Positions 19,019 through 26,961 of a stretch of 64,000 nucleotides of DNA are shown in pieces; within the stretch, counting starts at the first letter, position 1; the number at the start of each line of letters is the position of its first letter. The translations under genes and the position numbers were made by a program. The notes below the pieces were generated by a model. That model saw only the letters and a list, made by a program, of their open reading frames with translations. It did not search any database and was not told the DNA's origin. This DNA comes from an uncultured Collinsella sp. Lineage in GTDB: Bacteria; Actinomycetota; Coriobacteriia; Coriobacteriales; Coriobacteriaceae. The stretch is from NCBI GenBank assembly GCA_958348225.1, contig CATVYG010000008.1:3322-67321 (forward strand). Reading direction: 5' to 3'.

Positions 19019-19714
19019 TTAAAGATCGGCCCCACCCAGGCGATGCGCGATGCTATCGCAGGCCAAGGCGCCCACGACGGTCTTGGCGTCTTCGATCTTG
19101 CCGTCGAGCACGGCGTCGATCAGCTCGTGCAGCGGCACCAGGTCCACGTTGACAAACTCGTCATCATCGGGGTTGGGCGCATCAAACTCGAGCTTGGTAG
19201 CCAAGTAGATGTGGATGATCTCATCGCAAAAACCGCAGGACGTGACAATCGACGTCAAAAAGCGAATACGACCAGCCCTAAAGCCCGTCTCCTCATGCAG
19301 TTCGCGCTTGGCACAATCGAGCGGGTCCTCGCCTGGATCGAGCTTGCCGGCGGGAATCTCGACCGTCACGCGGTCGATGGCGGTGCGGTACTGACGCACC
19401 AGTACGATCTTGCCGCTCTCGGTCAGTGCCACAACGGCCGCCGCACCCGGATGGCGAACGATATCGCGGGCGCTGCGGTGGCCGTTGGGCAGCTCAACCT
19501 CAAGACGGTGGACGTCGAGGATCTTACCCTTCCAGGCGCACTCCTCCGAAAGAATCTTCTCGTGCAGCTCGGCATCGTGCGGGTCGTCATCGCCCAGCAC
19601 CAGCGCCGGCTCGTCAGCGACCTCGCCACCAGGCTCGCCCTCGGCGTGCCCATACAAGCGGCTGTCCTCTTCGACGATCTGCGCGTCCACGAGCTCTTCG
19701 TTCTTCTCGTCCAT
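19019..19714 (-). CDS. Nudix hydrolase, ADP-ribose pyrophosphatase-like
   Basis: A cytoplasmic Nudix enzyme of the ADP-sugar pyrophosphatase type, about 231 residues. The Nudix box is complete: GKLDPGEDPLDCAKRELHEE followed by TGF, fitting GX5EX7REUXEEXGU. Before it, VRQYRTAIDRVTVEIPAG is the usual ADP-ribose pyrophosphatase strand-helix region. A 60-residue acidic N-terminal region is additional to the family core. The ATG at 19714 has GAGGA 9 bases upstream; ATG 19723 lies too close to that site. The start is 21 bases past the purD stop, so it may be co-transcribed with purD. Confidence 0.88.
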   Translation of the reverse strand: MDEKNEELVDAQIVEEDSRLYGHAEGEPGGEVADEPALVLGDDDPHDAELHEKILSEECAWKGKILDVHRLEVELPNGHRSARDIVRHPGAAAVVALTESGKIVLVRQYRTAIDRVTVEIPAGKLDPGEDPLDCAKRELHEETGFRAGRIRFLTSIVTSCGFCDEIIHIYLATKLEFDAPNPDDDEFVNVDLVPLHELIDAVLDGKIEDAKTVVGALACDSIAHRLGGADL

Positions 19715-19735
19715 CCGTCTCATTCCTCTCGGACT

Positions 19736-21040
19736 TTAGGCATCCCAGGCGTCGCGACCGCGCAGCGCGCGCAGGCCGATGTCGTGACGCAGGGTCTTGC
19801 CCTCAAAATCAATCTTCTCGCAGGCCTCGTAGGCAAGGTTGCGAGCGTTCTCGAACGTGTCGCCCAGAGCGGTCACGGCAAGCACGCGGCCACCATTGGT
19901 CACGAGCTGGCCGTCCACCACAGCAGTGCCCGCGTGGTACACGGTCACGTTCTCCATGGCCTCGGCATCCTCAATACCGGTGATGACCTTGCCTTTCTCG
20001 TAGCTGCCGGGGTAGCCCGCGCTCGTCAGGACAACGGCCACGGCCCACTCGTCGCGCCAGTCGAGTTCAATCTGGTCGAGCTCGCAGTTGGCACAAGCCA
20101 GCATGACCTCGACTAGGTCGTTCTTAAGGCGCGGCAGCACGACCTGCGTCTCGGGGTCGCCAAAGCGGGCATTGAACTCCAGCACCTTGGGGCCGGCAGG
20201 CGTGAGCATAAAGCCGCCGTACAGGCAGCCGCGGTAGTCGATACCCTCGGCAGCGAGCTCGGCCACGGTCTGCTCCATGACCGCCACCATGGTGGCGTGC
20301 TCCTCGTCAGTCACGATGGGCACCGGGCTGTAGACGCCCATGCCGCCGGTGTTGGGGCCCTTGTCGCCCTCGAGCGCGCGCTTGTGGTCCTGCGAGGTGG
20401 CCATGGGGCGCACGGTCTTGCCGTCGGTAAAGGCCAACAGCGAGCACTCGGGGCCGGTCAGCATCTCCTCGATGACCACGGTATTGCCAGCATCGCCAAA
20501 GGTGCCGCCAAAGCACTCGCGCACGGCCTCCTCGGCCTGCTCAAGTTCGGTCGCCACGATAACGCCCTTGCCCGCGGCAAGGCCGTCGGCCTTGACGACC
20601 AGCGGGGCGCCTTGCTCGCGTACGTAGGCGAGAGCCGAAGCCTCGTCGGTAAACGAGCCGTAGGCTGCCGTCGGAATGCCCGCACGCTCCATGAGCTGCT
20701 TGGAGAACAGCTTGGAGCCCTCCATCTGGGCACCCTCGGCACCCGGGCCAAAGCAGGGAATACCCGCCGCGCGCACGGCGTCGGCCACGCCCGCCACGAG
20801 CGGAGCCTCGGGGCCAATTACCACGAGTCCGCATCCGTGGCTCTGAGCAAACGCTGCCACGGCCGCAGGATCGCAGTCGTCGAGAACAACGTTCTCGCCG
20901 CAGCTCGCGGTGCCGCCGTTGCCCGGCGCGATGTAGAGCTTGCCGGCGCGCGGTGATGCTGCGAGCTTAGCTGCCAAAGCATGCTCGCGGCCGCCGCTGC
21001 CCAACAACAGGATGTCGATGGTTTGAGTGTCCGCCTTCAA
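19736..21040 (-). CDS. purD: Phosphoribosylamine-glycine ligase (GAR synthetase)
   Basis: Joins glycine to phosphoribosylamine with ATP, step two of purine synthesis. The ATP-grasp protein begins IDILLLGSGGREHALAAKL and includes GPEAPLVAGVAD, VVKADGLAAGKGV and GFMLTPAGPKVLEFNARFGDPE. No ATG fits: the start is TTG at 21040 with GAGGAGG 5-6 bases upstream, giving 434 residues, close to the family norm. The frame stays open 56 codons further upstream, but that sequence is unlike PurD. It lies downstream of purA behind a terminator, so it probably has its own promoter. Confidence 0.95.
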   Translation of the reverse strand: MKADTQTIDILLLGSGGREHALAAKLAASPRAGKLYIAPGNGGTASCGENVVLDDCDPAAVAAFAQSHGCGLVVIGPEAPLVAGVADAVRAAGIPCFGPGAEGAQMEGSKLFSKQLMERAGIPTAAYGSFTDEASALAYVREQGAPLVVKADGLAAGKGVIVATELEQAEEAVRECFGGTFGDAGNTVVIEEMLTGPECSLLAFTDGKTVRPMATSQDHKRALEGDKGPNTGGMGVYSPVPIVTDEEHATMVAVMEQTVAELAAEGIDYRGCLYGGFMLTPAGPKVLEFNARFGDPETQVVLPRLKNDLVEVMLACANCELDQIELDWRDEWAVAVVLTSAGYPGSYEKGKVITGIEDAEAMENVTVYHAGTAVVDGQLVTNGGRVLAVTALGDTFENARNLAYEACEKIDFEGKTLRHDIGLRALRGRDAWDA

Positions 21041-21093
21041 GGGTGCCTCCTCTATGGATGAATGGCCCGCTCCGCGCGAGCCCTTTGCAAGCA

Positions 21094-21135
21094 AATATAC
21101 CCCTCGGCCGCCCGTCCGGGCTGCAAAGGGGTATA
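21094..21135 (-). terminator. Terminator between purA and purD
   Basis: ATATACCCCT (21094-21103) pairs with AGGGGTATAT (21126-21135) around a 22-nt GC-rich loop that can itself pair (GCCCG/CGGGC). On the minus strand TTTGCTTG follows. It lies 23 bases past the purA stop. Confidence 0.65.
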
Positions 21136-21158
21136 TCGCAATAACCAAATAGTCCCGA

Positions 21159-22445
21159 TTACTTCCAGAATCGGTTGATGATCTGCTCGCGACCAGCGCC
21201 AACGCCAATGAACGTCACGCGGGTGTGTGCCAGATCCTCGATAAACGCCACGTAGTCCTGAGCCTCCTGCGGCAGCTCCTCAAAGCTGCGGCAGCCGGTG
21301 ATATCGCACTTCCAGCCAGGAAGCTCCTCGTAGATGGGCTTGGCGTGCTCAAAGCGCACCTGGTGCTCGGGCACGCTCGTGTAACGCTCGCCATCGACGT
21401 CATAGGCAACGCACACCTTAATGGTGTCGAAGGCCGAAAGCACGTCGAGCTTGGTCATGGCGATATCGGTGAGGCCGTTGACGCGCGAGGCGTAGTTGGC
21501 GATGGGGCCGTCAAACCAGCCGCAGCGACGACGGCGACCGGTGGTCACGCCGTACTCGTAGCCCTCCTCAGTCAGCGTGTGACCGGCCTCGGACTCATAG
21601 GAAAGCTCGGTGGGCATGGGACCCGAACCGACGCGGGTGATATAGGCCTTCATGACGCCCAGCACGCGGTCGACGTTCTTCATACCGACGCCGGAGCCGG
21701 TGATGGCGCCGCCGGCGGTGCAGTTGGAAGACGTCACGTACGGATAGGTACCGTGGTCGATGTCGAGCAGCGTCGCCTGGGCGCCCTCAAACAGCAGGTC
21801 CTTGCCCTCGTCAATCATGTTGTTGAGCAGCAGGCTCGTCTCGGTGATGTAGGGACGCAGGCGCTCGGCCATCGGCAGGTACTCGTCGCAAATCTGGTCC
21901 ACAGTGTAGGTGGGCAGGTTGTAGATGAGCTCGAGCTCGGGGTTCACGCGGGCGAGAGCGGTCTCCAGCTTGTCGCGGAACAGCGCCTCGTCCAGCATGT
22001 CCTGCATGCGCAGGCCAATGCGGGCCATCTTGTCCTGATAGCACGGACCGATGCCACGTTTGGTGGTACCGATGTTCTTCTTGCCGAGTTTCTGCTCAAA
22101 GGCGCCATCCAGATCGATGTGGTACGGCATGATGATATGCGCGTTGCCGCTAATCTTGAGGTTCTTGGTGGTGATGCCGTCGGCCTCGAACATGTCGATC
22201 TCCTCAAGGACAACCTTGGGGTTGACGACGCAGCCGTTACCGATCACCGACACGTGGTCGGAATACATGATGCCGGAGGGCACCTGGTGCAGACCGTACT
22301 TCTTGCCGTTGACGACGATGGTGTGACCGGCGTTGTTGCCGCCCGAGTAGCGCACGACGGCATCGAAGTCGCCGGCGACCAGGTCGCAAATCTTACCCTT
22401 GCCCTCATCGCCCCACTGGGCACCGACCAAAACGGTTGACGGCAT
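21159..22445 (-). CDS. purA: Adenylosuccinate synthetase
   Basis: First step from IMP to AMP: IMP, aspartate and GTP give adenylosuccinate. The protein has 428 residues, normal length. The GTP-binding N-terminus reads VGAQWGDEGKGKICD, followed by GGNNAGHT; later IGTTKRGIGPCYQDK, and the C-terminal GRRRRCGWFD and TKLDVLS motifs. Start ATG 22445; AAGGAGT lies upstream. It follows dnaB in the same direction with 93 bases between them. Confidence 0.97.
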   Translation of the reverse strand: MPSTVLVGAQWGDEGKGKICDLVAGDFDAVVRYSGGNNAGHTIVVNGKKYGLHQVPSGIMYSDHVSVIGNGCVVNPKVVLEEIDMFEADGITTKNLKISGNAHIIMPYHIDLDGAFEQKLGKKNIGTTKRGIGPCYQDKMARIGLRMQDMLDEALFRDKLETALARVNPELELIYNLPTYTVDQICDEYLPMAERLRPYITETSLLLNNMIDEGKDLLFEGAQATLLDIDHGTYPYVTSSNCTAGGAITGSGVGMKNVDRVLGVMKAYITRVGSGPMPTELSYESEAGHTLTEEGYEYGVTTGRRRRCGWFDGPIANYASRVNGLTDIAMTKLDVLSAFDTIKVCVAYDVDGERYTSVPEHQVRFEHAKPIYEELPGWKCDITGCRSFEELPQEAQDYVAFIEDLAHTRVTFIGVGAGREQIINRFWK

Positions 22446-22538
22446 GTTTACTCCTTACATTCATGGACTGTCTACGCGCCACGGCGGCACGCAGAAGCAC
22501 AAAACATTCCCAGTATACCCGTGCAACGGGCGCCTGTC

Positions 22539-23930
22539 CTACTCCTCGGCATGTGCCCCATCAAGCTCATAGAACTTGGTGGATGCCGGCAGGAACATCA
22601 GGTCGACGTCGCCGATCGGGCCCGAACGGTTCTTGGCCACGACGATACGCGTAACGCCCTCGTCGGGTCGATCGTCGCGCGAGGCTTCGGCCTCGTCGGC
22701 GGAGCGGTCCAAGAACATAACGATATCGGCGTCCTGCTCGATGGAGCCCGATTCACGAAGGTCGGAAAGCTGCGGGCGCTTGCCGGTACGGGATTCGACC
22801 TGACGTGACAGCTGCGACAGCGCGATGAGCGGAATCTTGAGCTCCTTGGCCATGATCTTCAGACCACGCGACATCTCCGAAACCTCGACGGTACGGCTCT
22901 CGGAGCGGCGTCCCGGCGGAGGACTCACCAGCTGCAGGTAGTCCAGGATGATGATGGCCTTCTCCTTGTTATGGAGCATACGGCGGCTCTTGGCGCGAAT
23001 CTCGGTCACTGTGGTGCCGGGCGTATCGTCAATCAGAATATCCAGCTTGGACAAGGTCTGCGTGGCCTCGTTGATATTGGCCCACTGCTCGGGGCTAATG
23101 CGGCCCATGCGGAAGTCACTGATCGAGATCATGGCGTAGGCGCAAATCAGACGCTGGGCAATTTCTTTGCCCGACATCTCCAGCGAGAAGAAGCCGACGG
23201 TATAACCAGCAGCGGCAGCGTTGAGCGCCAGATTCAGGGCGAACGACGTCTTACCCACGGCAGGACGGGCGCCGATGATAATGAGCTGGCCCTCGCGAAA
23301 ACCCATGAGCATGCGGTCGAGCGACGGGAAGCCCGTGGGCACGCCCGCAGCCTGGCCACCGGCCTGGCACACTTCCTCGGCCTCGTTATAGGCCTCGACC
23401 ATAAACTCGGTCAGCGTCTTGTAGCTCGACTTGACCTCGCGTGCCGTGACCTTGAGCAGCTTGCTCTCGGCTAGCTCCACGACCTCTTTGGTGTCGGTGG
23501 GGGCGTTATATGCCAGCGCGTTGATCTCGTTGGTGGCGCCGATCAGCTCGCGCAGCATCGAGTCGCGACGCACGATGGCGGCATGGTGCTGCCAGTTGAC
23601 GAGCGACAGGGTCTGACCCATCAACTCCAAAATGTACGCTTCGCCGCCCACGGCATCGAGCTTGTTGATGCTTCGCAGGTAATCGATCAGCGAGATGGAG
23701 TCGATGGGAATGCGGCTGTTGTACATATCGACCATCGCGGTATAGATGGTCTTATGAATGGGCCGGTAGAAGTCATCGGGCTGCAGCTCGACCTGGGCCT
23801 CTTCGACCACCTCGGGCGATAGCAGCATAGCGGCCAGTACATTGGCCTCTGCATCTTGGTTTTGGGGAAGACCCAACTTTGAGCCGCGGTCCTCAACCGT
23901 CAGCCCGGTCTCCCTATCGTCATATGCCAT
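22539..23930 (-). CDS. dnaB: Replicative DNA helicase
   Basis: Hexameric 5'-3' helicase that unwinds the fork ahead of DNA polymerase III. The N-terminal domain (LGLPQNQDAEANVLAAMLLS) and RecA-like C-terminal ATPase (IIGARPAVGKTSFALNLAL, Walker A; IILDYLQLV, Walker B; LSQLSRQVESR) are complete, with no intein. It has 463 residues from ATG 23930, which has GAGGA 5 bases upstream; the two earlier in-frame ATGs lack one. It lies downstream of rplI in the common rpsF-ssb-rpsR-rplI-dnaB order, but a terminator and a 225-base gap separate it from rplI. Confidence 0.97.
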   Translation of the reverse strand: MAYDDRETGLTVEDRGSKLGLPQNQDAEANVLAAMLLSPEVVEEAQVELQPDDFYRPIHKTIYTAMVDMYNSRIPIDSISLIDYLRSINKLDAVGGEAYILELMGQTLSLVNWQHHAAIVRRDSMLRELIGATNEINALAYNAPTDTKEVVELAESKLLKVTAREVKSSYKTLTEFMVEAYNEAEEVCQAGGQAAGVPTGFPSLDRMLMGFREGQLIIIGARPAVGKTSFALNLALNAAAAGYTVGFFSLEMSGKEIAQRLICAYAMISISDFRMGRISPEQWANINEATQTLSKLDILIDDTPGTTVTEIRAKSRRMLHNKEKAIIILDYLQLVSPPPGRRSESRTVEVSEMSRGLKIMAKELKIPLIALSQLSRQVESRTGKRPQLSDLRESGSIEQDADIVMFLDRSADEAEASRDDRPDEGVTRIVVAKNRSGPIGDVDLMFLPASTKFYELDGAHAEE

Positions 23931-24084
23931 GAGCATCCTCATTCATATCGCTTGCGAGCATCCATAGTATCAGCCATGGTCCCAAAACGCGCCGCGCGCC
24001 GCCAATCATCACCGAACCAAACGGATGAACGGTCCTGTATATAGGACTTCGGCGCAACGTTCGCCATGACACTCACTCAGCGCA

Positions 24085-24123
24085 AAAAAACAAAAGGGCG
24101 CCCTGGTTTCCCAGAGCGCCCTT
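24085..24123 (-). terminator. Terminator after rplI
   Basis: On the minus strand AAGGGCGCTCTGG pairs with CCAGGGCGCCCTT (one mismatch) around a 4-nt loop, then TTTGTTTTTTT. It closes the rpsF-ssb-rpsR-rplI unit. Confidence 0.9.
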
Positions 24124-24155
24124 CTTAGAACAAGATTGTTGCGTTGCAGCAAATG

Positions 24156-24695
24156 CTACTCGGCAGCAGCCTCAGTCTCGACCTCGGCGGTCTCGGCCTC
24201 GGCGACCTCAGCGGCCTCCTCGACCTCAGCCTCGGCAGCGAGCTCCTCGGCGGTAACGCCGACGAGAACGACAACCTCGGCCTTGATCTCGCGGTACAGC
24301 GAGATGGCAACGGTGTGGGCACCGGCAACCTTGATGGGCTTACCGAGCTCGACGCGCTTACGGTCGATGTCCATACCGAGCTGAGCCTTGATGGCGTCAG
24401 CGATCATAGCGGCGGTAACGGAGCCAAAGAGGATGCCCTCGTCGCCGACCTTGACGTCAACGGTGACCGTCTTGCCCTCGAAGGCAGCCTTGGTCTCGTT
24501 GGCAGTAGCCAGACGGACGGCCTCGCGCTTGGCGATGTTGTTGCGACGCTCGTCAAGCTGCTTGAGGTTGCCCTTGGTGGCGGCAACAGCGAGCTTCTTG
24601 GGGAACAGGAAGTTCTCAGCGTAACCCTGAGCGACCTCTACGACGTCACCCTCGCCGCCCTTGCCCTTGATCTCATCGAGAAGAATAACCTTCAT
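24156..24695 (-). CDS. rplI: 50S ribosomal protein L9
   Basis: Binds 23S rRNA at the base of the L1 stalk. The conserved N-terminal lobe reads MKVILLDEIKGKGGEGDVVEVAQGYAENFL, then a long helix and the C-terminal lobe (LFGSVTAAMIADAI). The protein has 179 residues, about 30 more than usual, because of an Ala/Glu-rich acidic tail (about 150-179). The start ATG has GGGAGA upstream. Last gene of the rpsF-ssb-rpsR-rplI unit, 15 bases after rpsR. Confidence 0.96.
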   Translation of the reverse strand: MKVILLDEIKGKGGEGDVVEVAQGYAENFLFPKKLAVAATKGNLKQLDERRNNIAKREAVRLATANETKAAFEGKTVTVDVKVGDEGILFGSVTAAMIADAIKAQLGMDIDRKRVELGKPIKVAGAHTVAISLYREIKAEVVVLVGVTAEELAAEAEVEEAAEVAEAETAEVETEAAAE

Positions 24696-24710
24696 GATGC
24701 GTCTCCCTTC

Positions 24711-24977
24711 TTAGCCGCGGTCGCGGTTGCCACGAGAGGAAACCACGGGGACGGTGTACGGCAGGAGAGCCATCTCGCGGGCGCGCTTGATGGCGTTGGC
24801 GATGTCATGCTGATGCTGCGTGCAAGCGCCAGTGACGCGACGGGGCTTGATCTTGCCACGGTCGGTCATGTACTTACGGAGAAGCTGAGTGTCCTTATAG
24901 TCGATGAACTCAGTGTTCTCCTTGCAGAACTGGCAGTACTTACGACGCGGCTGACGTGCAGAAAAATCATTAGCCAT
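24711..24977 (-). CDS. rpsR: 30S ribosomal protein S18
   Basis: Small-subunit protein that pairs with S6 on the platform. The 88 residues carry RRKYCQFCKENTEFIDYKD, LLRKYMTDRGKI and RRVTGACTQHQ, so the zinc-binding CxxC form is present at least in part. The ATG at 24977 (MANDFSARQ) is chosen because the 17 codons upstream do not belong to the family; AAAGGT lies upstream. Between ssb and rplI as is usual. Confidence 0.96.
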   Translation of the reverse strand: MANDFSARQPRRKYCQFCKENTEFIDYKDTQLLRKYMTDRGKIKPRRVTGACTQHQHDIANAIKRAREMALLPYTVPVVSSRGNRDRG

Positions 24978-25049
24978 GTCAAAATACCTTTCATTTGGCA
25001 ACTTCGGCGAACCGAAGCCGCCTCTCACTCAAAAATAGGTGAACAACCC

Positions 25050-25502
25050 TTAGAACGGGATGTCCTCATCGTAGACGTCGACCGCGGGCGGCGTAGCCAC
25101 CGGCGCGGCAGGACGTGCTGCGGGCGCGGGAGCTGCGGGGGCGTAACCGCCCTGGTCGTAGCCACCCTGGCCACCACGGGAGCTCATAAACTCGATCTCA
25201 TCGACGATGACCTCAAGTTTGCTCCGGCGCTGGCCGTCGCGCTCCCAAGAGCTGTAGCGCAGCTTGCCCTCGATCGCGACCTTGTTTCCCTTTGCCAGGA
25301 AACGGCTCACGGCCTCGGCGCGGGTGCCGAACATGGTGCAGTCGACAAAGTTGGGATAGTCCTCCCACTCGCCAGTCTGCGCGTTGCGGCGACGATCGTT
25401 CACGGCGACGCCAAAGGACAGAACCTGGGTTCCGCCGGCTGTGGCGCGCAGCTCGGGATCGCGGGTGAGGTTACCGGTGATGTTCACTCGATTGATGCTC
25501 AT
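25050..25502 (-). CDS. ssb: Single-stranded DNA-binding protein
   Basis: OB-fold protein that coats single-stranded DNA in replication and repair. N-terminus MSINRVNITGNLTRDPELR, OB domain to about residue 110, then a Gly/Gln/Ala/Pro-rich linker and the acidic tip DEDIPF that recruits partner proteins. It has 150 residues, normal for a Gram-positive SsbA. It sits between rpsF and rpsR, the standard place. Confidence 0.97.
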   Translation of the reverse strand: MSINRVNITGNLTRDPELRATAGGTQVLSFGVAVNDRRRNAQTGEWEDYPNFVDCTMFGTRAEAVSRFLAKGNKVAIEGKLRYSSWERDGQRRSKLEVIVDEIEFMSSRGGQGGYDQGGYAPAAPAPAARPAAPVATPPAVDVYDEDIPF

Positions 25503-25550
25503 AACTCACTACTTCCTCTTGGGGCACAAGCCCAGTCCAAAACGACAGTC

Positions 25551-25844
25551 TTACTCCTGGTCGTCGCGACGGACGATCATGTGGCGGACCACAGCGTCGG
25601 TGATGCGCAGGACGCGATCAAGCTCGGCGATCTGGGTAGGATCTGCGTGGAAGTTGATGAGGGTGTAGTCACCATCGGTGAGGTCGTTGATCTCGTAGGC
25701 GAGCTTGCGCTTGCCCCACTCGTCAACGGAGTCGACCTTGCCAGCGCCCTCAGCGATCGTGGTATCGATACGCTTCATAACAGCGAGACGAGTCTCGGGG
25801 TCGAGCGACGGGTCAACAAAGAACAGCAGTTCATAAGCCTTCAT
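25551..25844 (-). CDS. rpsF: 30S ribosomal protein S6
   Basis: Partner of S18 on the 30S platform. The 97 residues begin MKAYELLFFVDPSLD and include the family segment KRKLAYEINDLTDGDYTLINF and RVLRITDAVVRHM. The ATG at 25844 has GAGGAGGTGA upstream. First gene of the rpsF-ssb-rpsR-rplI unit; the leader holds an 8-bp hairpin (25871-25899). Confidence 0.96.
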   Translation of the reverse strand: MKAYELLFFVDPSLDPETRLAVMKRIDTTIAEGAGKVDSVDEWGKRKLAYEINDLTDGDYTLINFHADPTQIAELDRVLRITDAVVRHMIVRRDDQE

Positions 25845-25870
25845 ATTGTCACCTCCTCTGGGCAAATGTG

Positions 25871-25899
25871 GCTTCAGGTCGTGAAGGTGCGCCTGAAGC
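25871..25899 (-). promoter_or_regulatory. Hairpin in the rpsF leader
   Basis: GCTTCAGG (25892-25899 on the minus strand) pairs perfectly with CCTGAAGC (25871-25878) around a 13-nt loop. It lies 27 bases upstream of the rpsF ATG, close to the ribosome-binding site. S6-S18 autoregulation through rpsF leaders is known in other bacteria, but I do not see the conserved CCG loop, so this is only a candidate. Confidence 0.3.
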
Positions 25900-26294
25900 A
25901 GGAAAAGACTTGGTAATAATATCTTTCAACCTCCCAGGCCGCAAGAATATGCAGCTACAACCTCATGACCTCCACATATGCCCATACTCGCACCACGTTT
26001 CATGCGCATTCCAACCAAATGCCGACCAAGAGCTTGACGGATTTGTGGACAAGATACGGTGCCGTGGGGACAAGCTGAGCCAAGCCGCAGGTCAACGGGC
26101 ACGAGGCTGTGGTCGCAAAATGCATACCAGTGGTCCAATTGATCGCCAAAAGATTTTGAATTCGTTTGCTCGTGGTCTATAAAGTCCTTTTTTGAGCAAT
26201 TCGCTTAGCATGATTTTGCTGGTCAGACTGCATGTGCCGCTCGTTTTAGGCACAGCGCGTGACACCATTGATCAAAAAATGCTAAGTTTTCGGC

Positions 26295-26322
26295 TTGCAC
26301 CTTGCGATTCCTCGTGTATACT
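26295..26322 (+). promoter_or_regulatory. Promoter of the tRNA-Ser pair
   Basis: TTGCAC (26295-26300), 16-base spacer, TATACT (26317-26322); the first tRNA begins 17 bases after the -10 element. Confidence 0.75.
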
Positions 26323-26338
26323 AACTTTCGCATTTAAC

Positions 26339-26429
26339 GGAGAGTTGTCCGAGTGGCCGAAGGAGCACGATTGGAAATCGTGTAGGCGTCAAAAGCGTCT
26401 CCAGGGTTCAAATCCCTGACTCTCCGCCA
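26339..26429 (+). tRNA. tRNA-Ser (GGA)
   Basis: Class II tRNA with a long variable arm. Acceptor GGAGAGT pairs with ACTCTCC, the anticodon loop TTGGAAA gives GGA at 26373-26375, the T-loop is GTTCAAATC, and CCA is encoded (26427-26429). Read from the promoter just upstream and followed by a terminator (26439-26469). Confidence 0.95.
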
Positions 26430-26438
26430 GTTAATTCC

Positions 26439-26469
26439 AAAGCAGGCCTTCGAGCCTGCTTTGTTTTTA
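26439..26469 (+). terminator. Terminator between the two tRNA-Ser genes
   Basis: AAAGCAGGC pairs with GCCTGCTTT around CTTCGA, followed by GTTTTTA. It may be partly read through, as no second promoter is evident in the 8 bases left before the next tRNA. Confidence 0.7.
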
Positions 26470-26477
26470 CCCCACGC

Positions 26478-26568
26478 GGAGGGGTGGCAGAGTGGTTGAA
26501 TGCGGCGGTCTCGAAAACCGTTTGGCCTGTATAAGGTCACGAGGGTTCGAATCCCTCCTCCTCCGCCA
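26478..26568 (+). tRNA. tRNA-Ser (CGA)
   Basis: Class II tRNA. Acceptor GGAGGGG pairs with CTCCTCC (one G-U), anticodon loop CTCGAAA gives CGA at 26512-26514, long variable arm, T-stem GAGGG/CCCTC, CCA encoded (26566-26568). Its last 24 transcribed bases (26543-26566) recur inverted at 26634-26657. Confidence 0.95.
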
Positions 26569-26580
26569 TTTAGATTGAGA

Positions 26581-26608
26581 AAGCTCCCGAGAATGGGAGC
26601 TTTTTTCT
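26581..26608 (+). terminator. Terminator after tRNA-Ser (CGA)
   Basis: AAGCTCCC pairs with GGGAGCTT around GAGAAT, with TTTT following. Confidence 0.85.
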
Positions 26609-26633
26609 TTTGAGTCCCCAACAAGCAAATACA

Positions 26634-26775
26634 GCGGAGGAGGAGGGATTCGAACCCGCCAGGGCGCAAAGCGTAAAGAAAACGCGCCAGTGGCGCGTTT
26701 TTAGCGCAGCGCGGTCGGCGCAAGCCGACCGGATAAATTTTGAGCGGAGCTCAAAATTTGGACATCCCTCCTATT
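26634..26775. repeat. Inverted copy of tRNA-Ser 3' end followed by three hairpins
   Basis: 26634-26657 is a perfect 24-base inverted copy of the 3' end of the neighbouring tRNA-Ser. Beyond it come three hairpins in a row: AAACGCGC..GCGCGTTT (about 26679-26700), CGGTCGGC-GCAA-GCCGACCG (26712-26731) and AAATTTTGAGC-GGA-GCTCAAAATTT (26735-26759). GGACATCCCTCC then follows, partly complementary to the GGAGGAGGGAT at the left. No cloverleaf can be drawn, so it is not a tRNA gene. It could be a scar of an integrated element, a duplication from tRNA gene turnover, or a repeat family. Confidence 0.55.
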
Positions 26776-26780
26776 CGACC

Positions 26781-26828
26781 ACGCCCCCATCGCGTTCAGC
26801 ATCCACGCCCCCATCGCGTTCAGCATCA
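26781..26828. repeat. Two tandem copies of a 24-base repeat
   Basis: The unit beginning ACGCCCCCATCGCGTTCAGC occurs twice head to tail, differing only at the last one or two bases. It directly follows the three-hairpin block. Confidence 0.7.
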
Positions 26829-26961
26829 ACCCAGATCCCCAAACATGGTACCTACGCCCCCACCCAGTCCCGACCGTTTGCCGAGCAATAGGGTCGCAAT
26901 CGGCGCCGAACATGTACTATGTACGGGCATTGTCTAAACCAGCAACCCAAAGGACCCCATC

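Larger units (their letters stand above)
25845..26338. other. Divergent spacer between rpsF and the tRNA-Ser genes
   Basis: This 494-base spacer has no supported gene on either strand. It holds the rpsF leader hairpin on one side and the tRNA-Ser promoter on the other. It is AT-richer than its surroundings. Apart from an inverted pair CTTAGCAT/ATGCTAAG (about 26205 and 26278), I see nothing structured in the middle. Confidence 0.6.
26570..26961. other. Spacer between tRNA-Ser genes and the TRIC channel gene
   Basis: This 392-base spacer is filled by the tRNA terminator, the inverted tRNA fragment with three hairpins (26634-26775) and a 24-base tandem repeat (26781-26828). From 26829 to 26961 I see no gene or clear signal beyond the AAAGGA site of the next gene. 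Confidence 0.6.

Noticed and set aside
26634..26660. A third tRNA-Ser on the minus strand
   Set aside because: Only the 3' end (T-arm and acceptor half) is present; no D-arm, anticodon arm or matching 5' acceptor can be drawn.
26334..26723. 129-codon minus-strand frame over the tRNA-Ser genes
   Set aside because: It is antisense to two clear tRNA genes and the inverted tRNA fragment; the apparent protein is translated tRNA.
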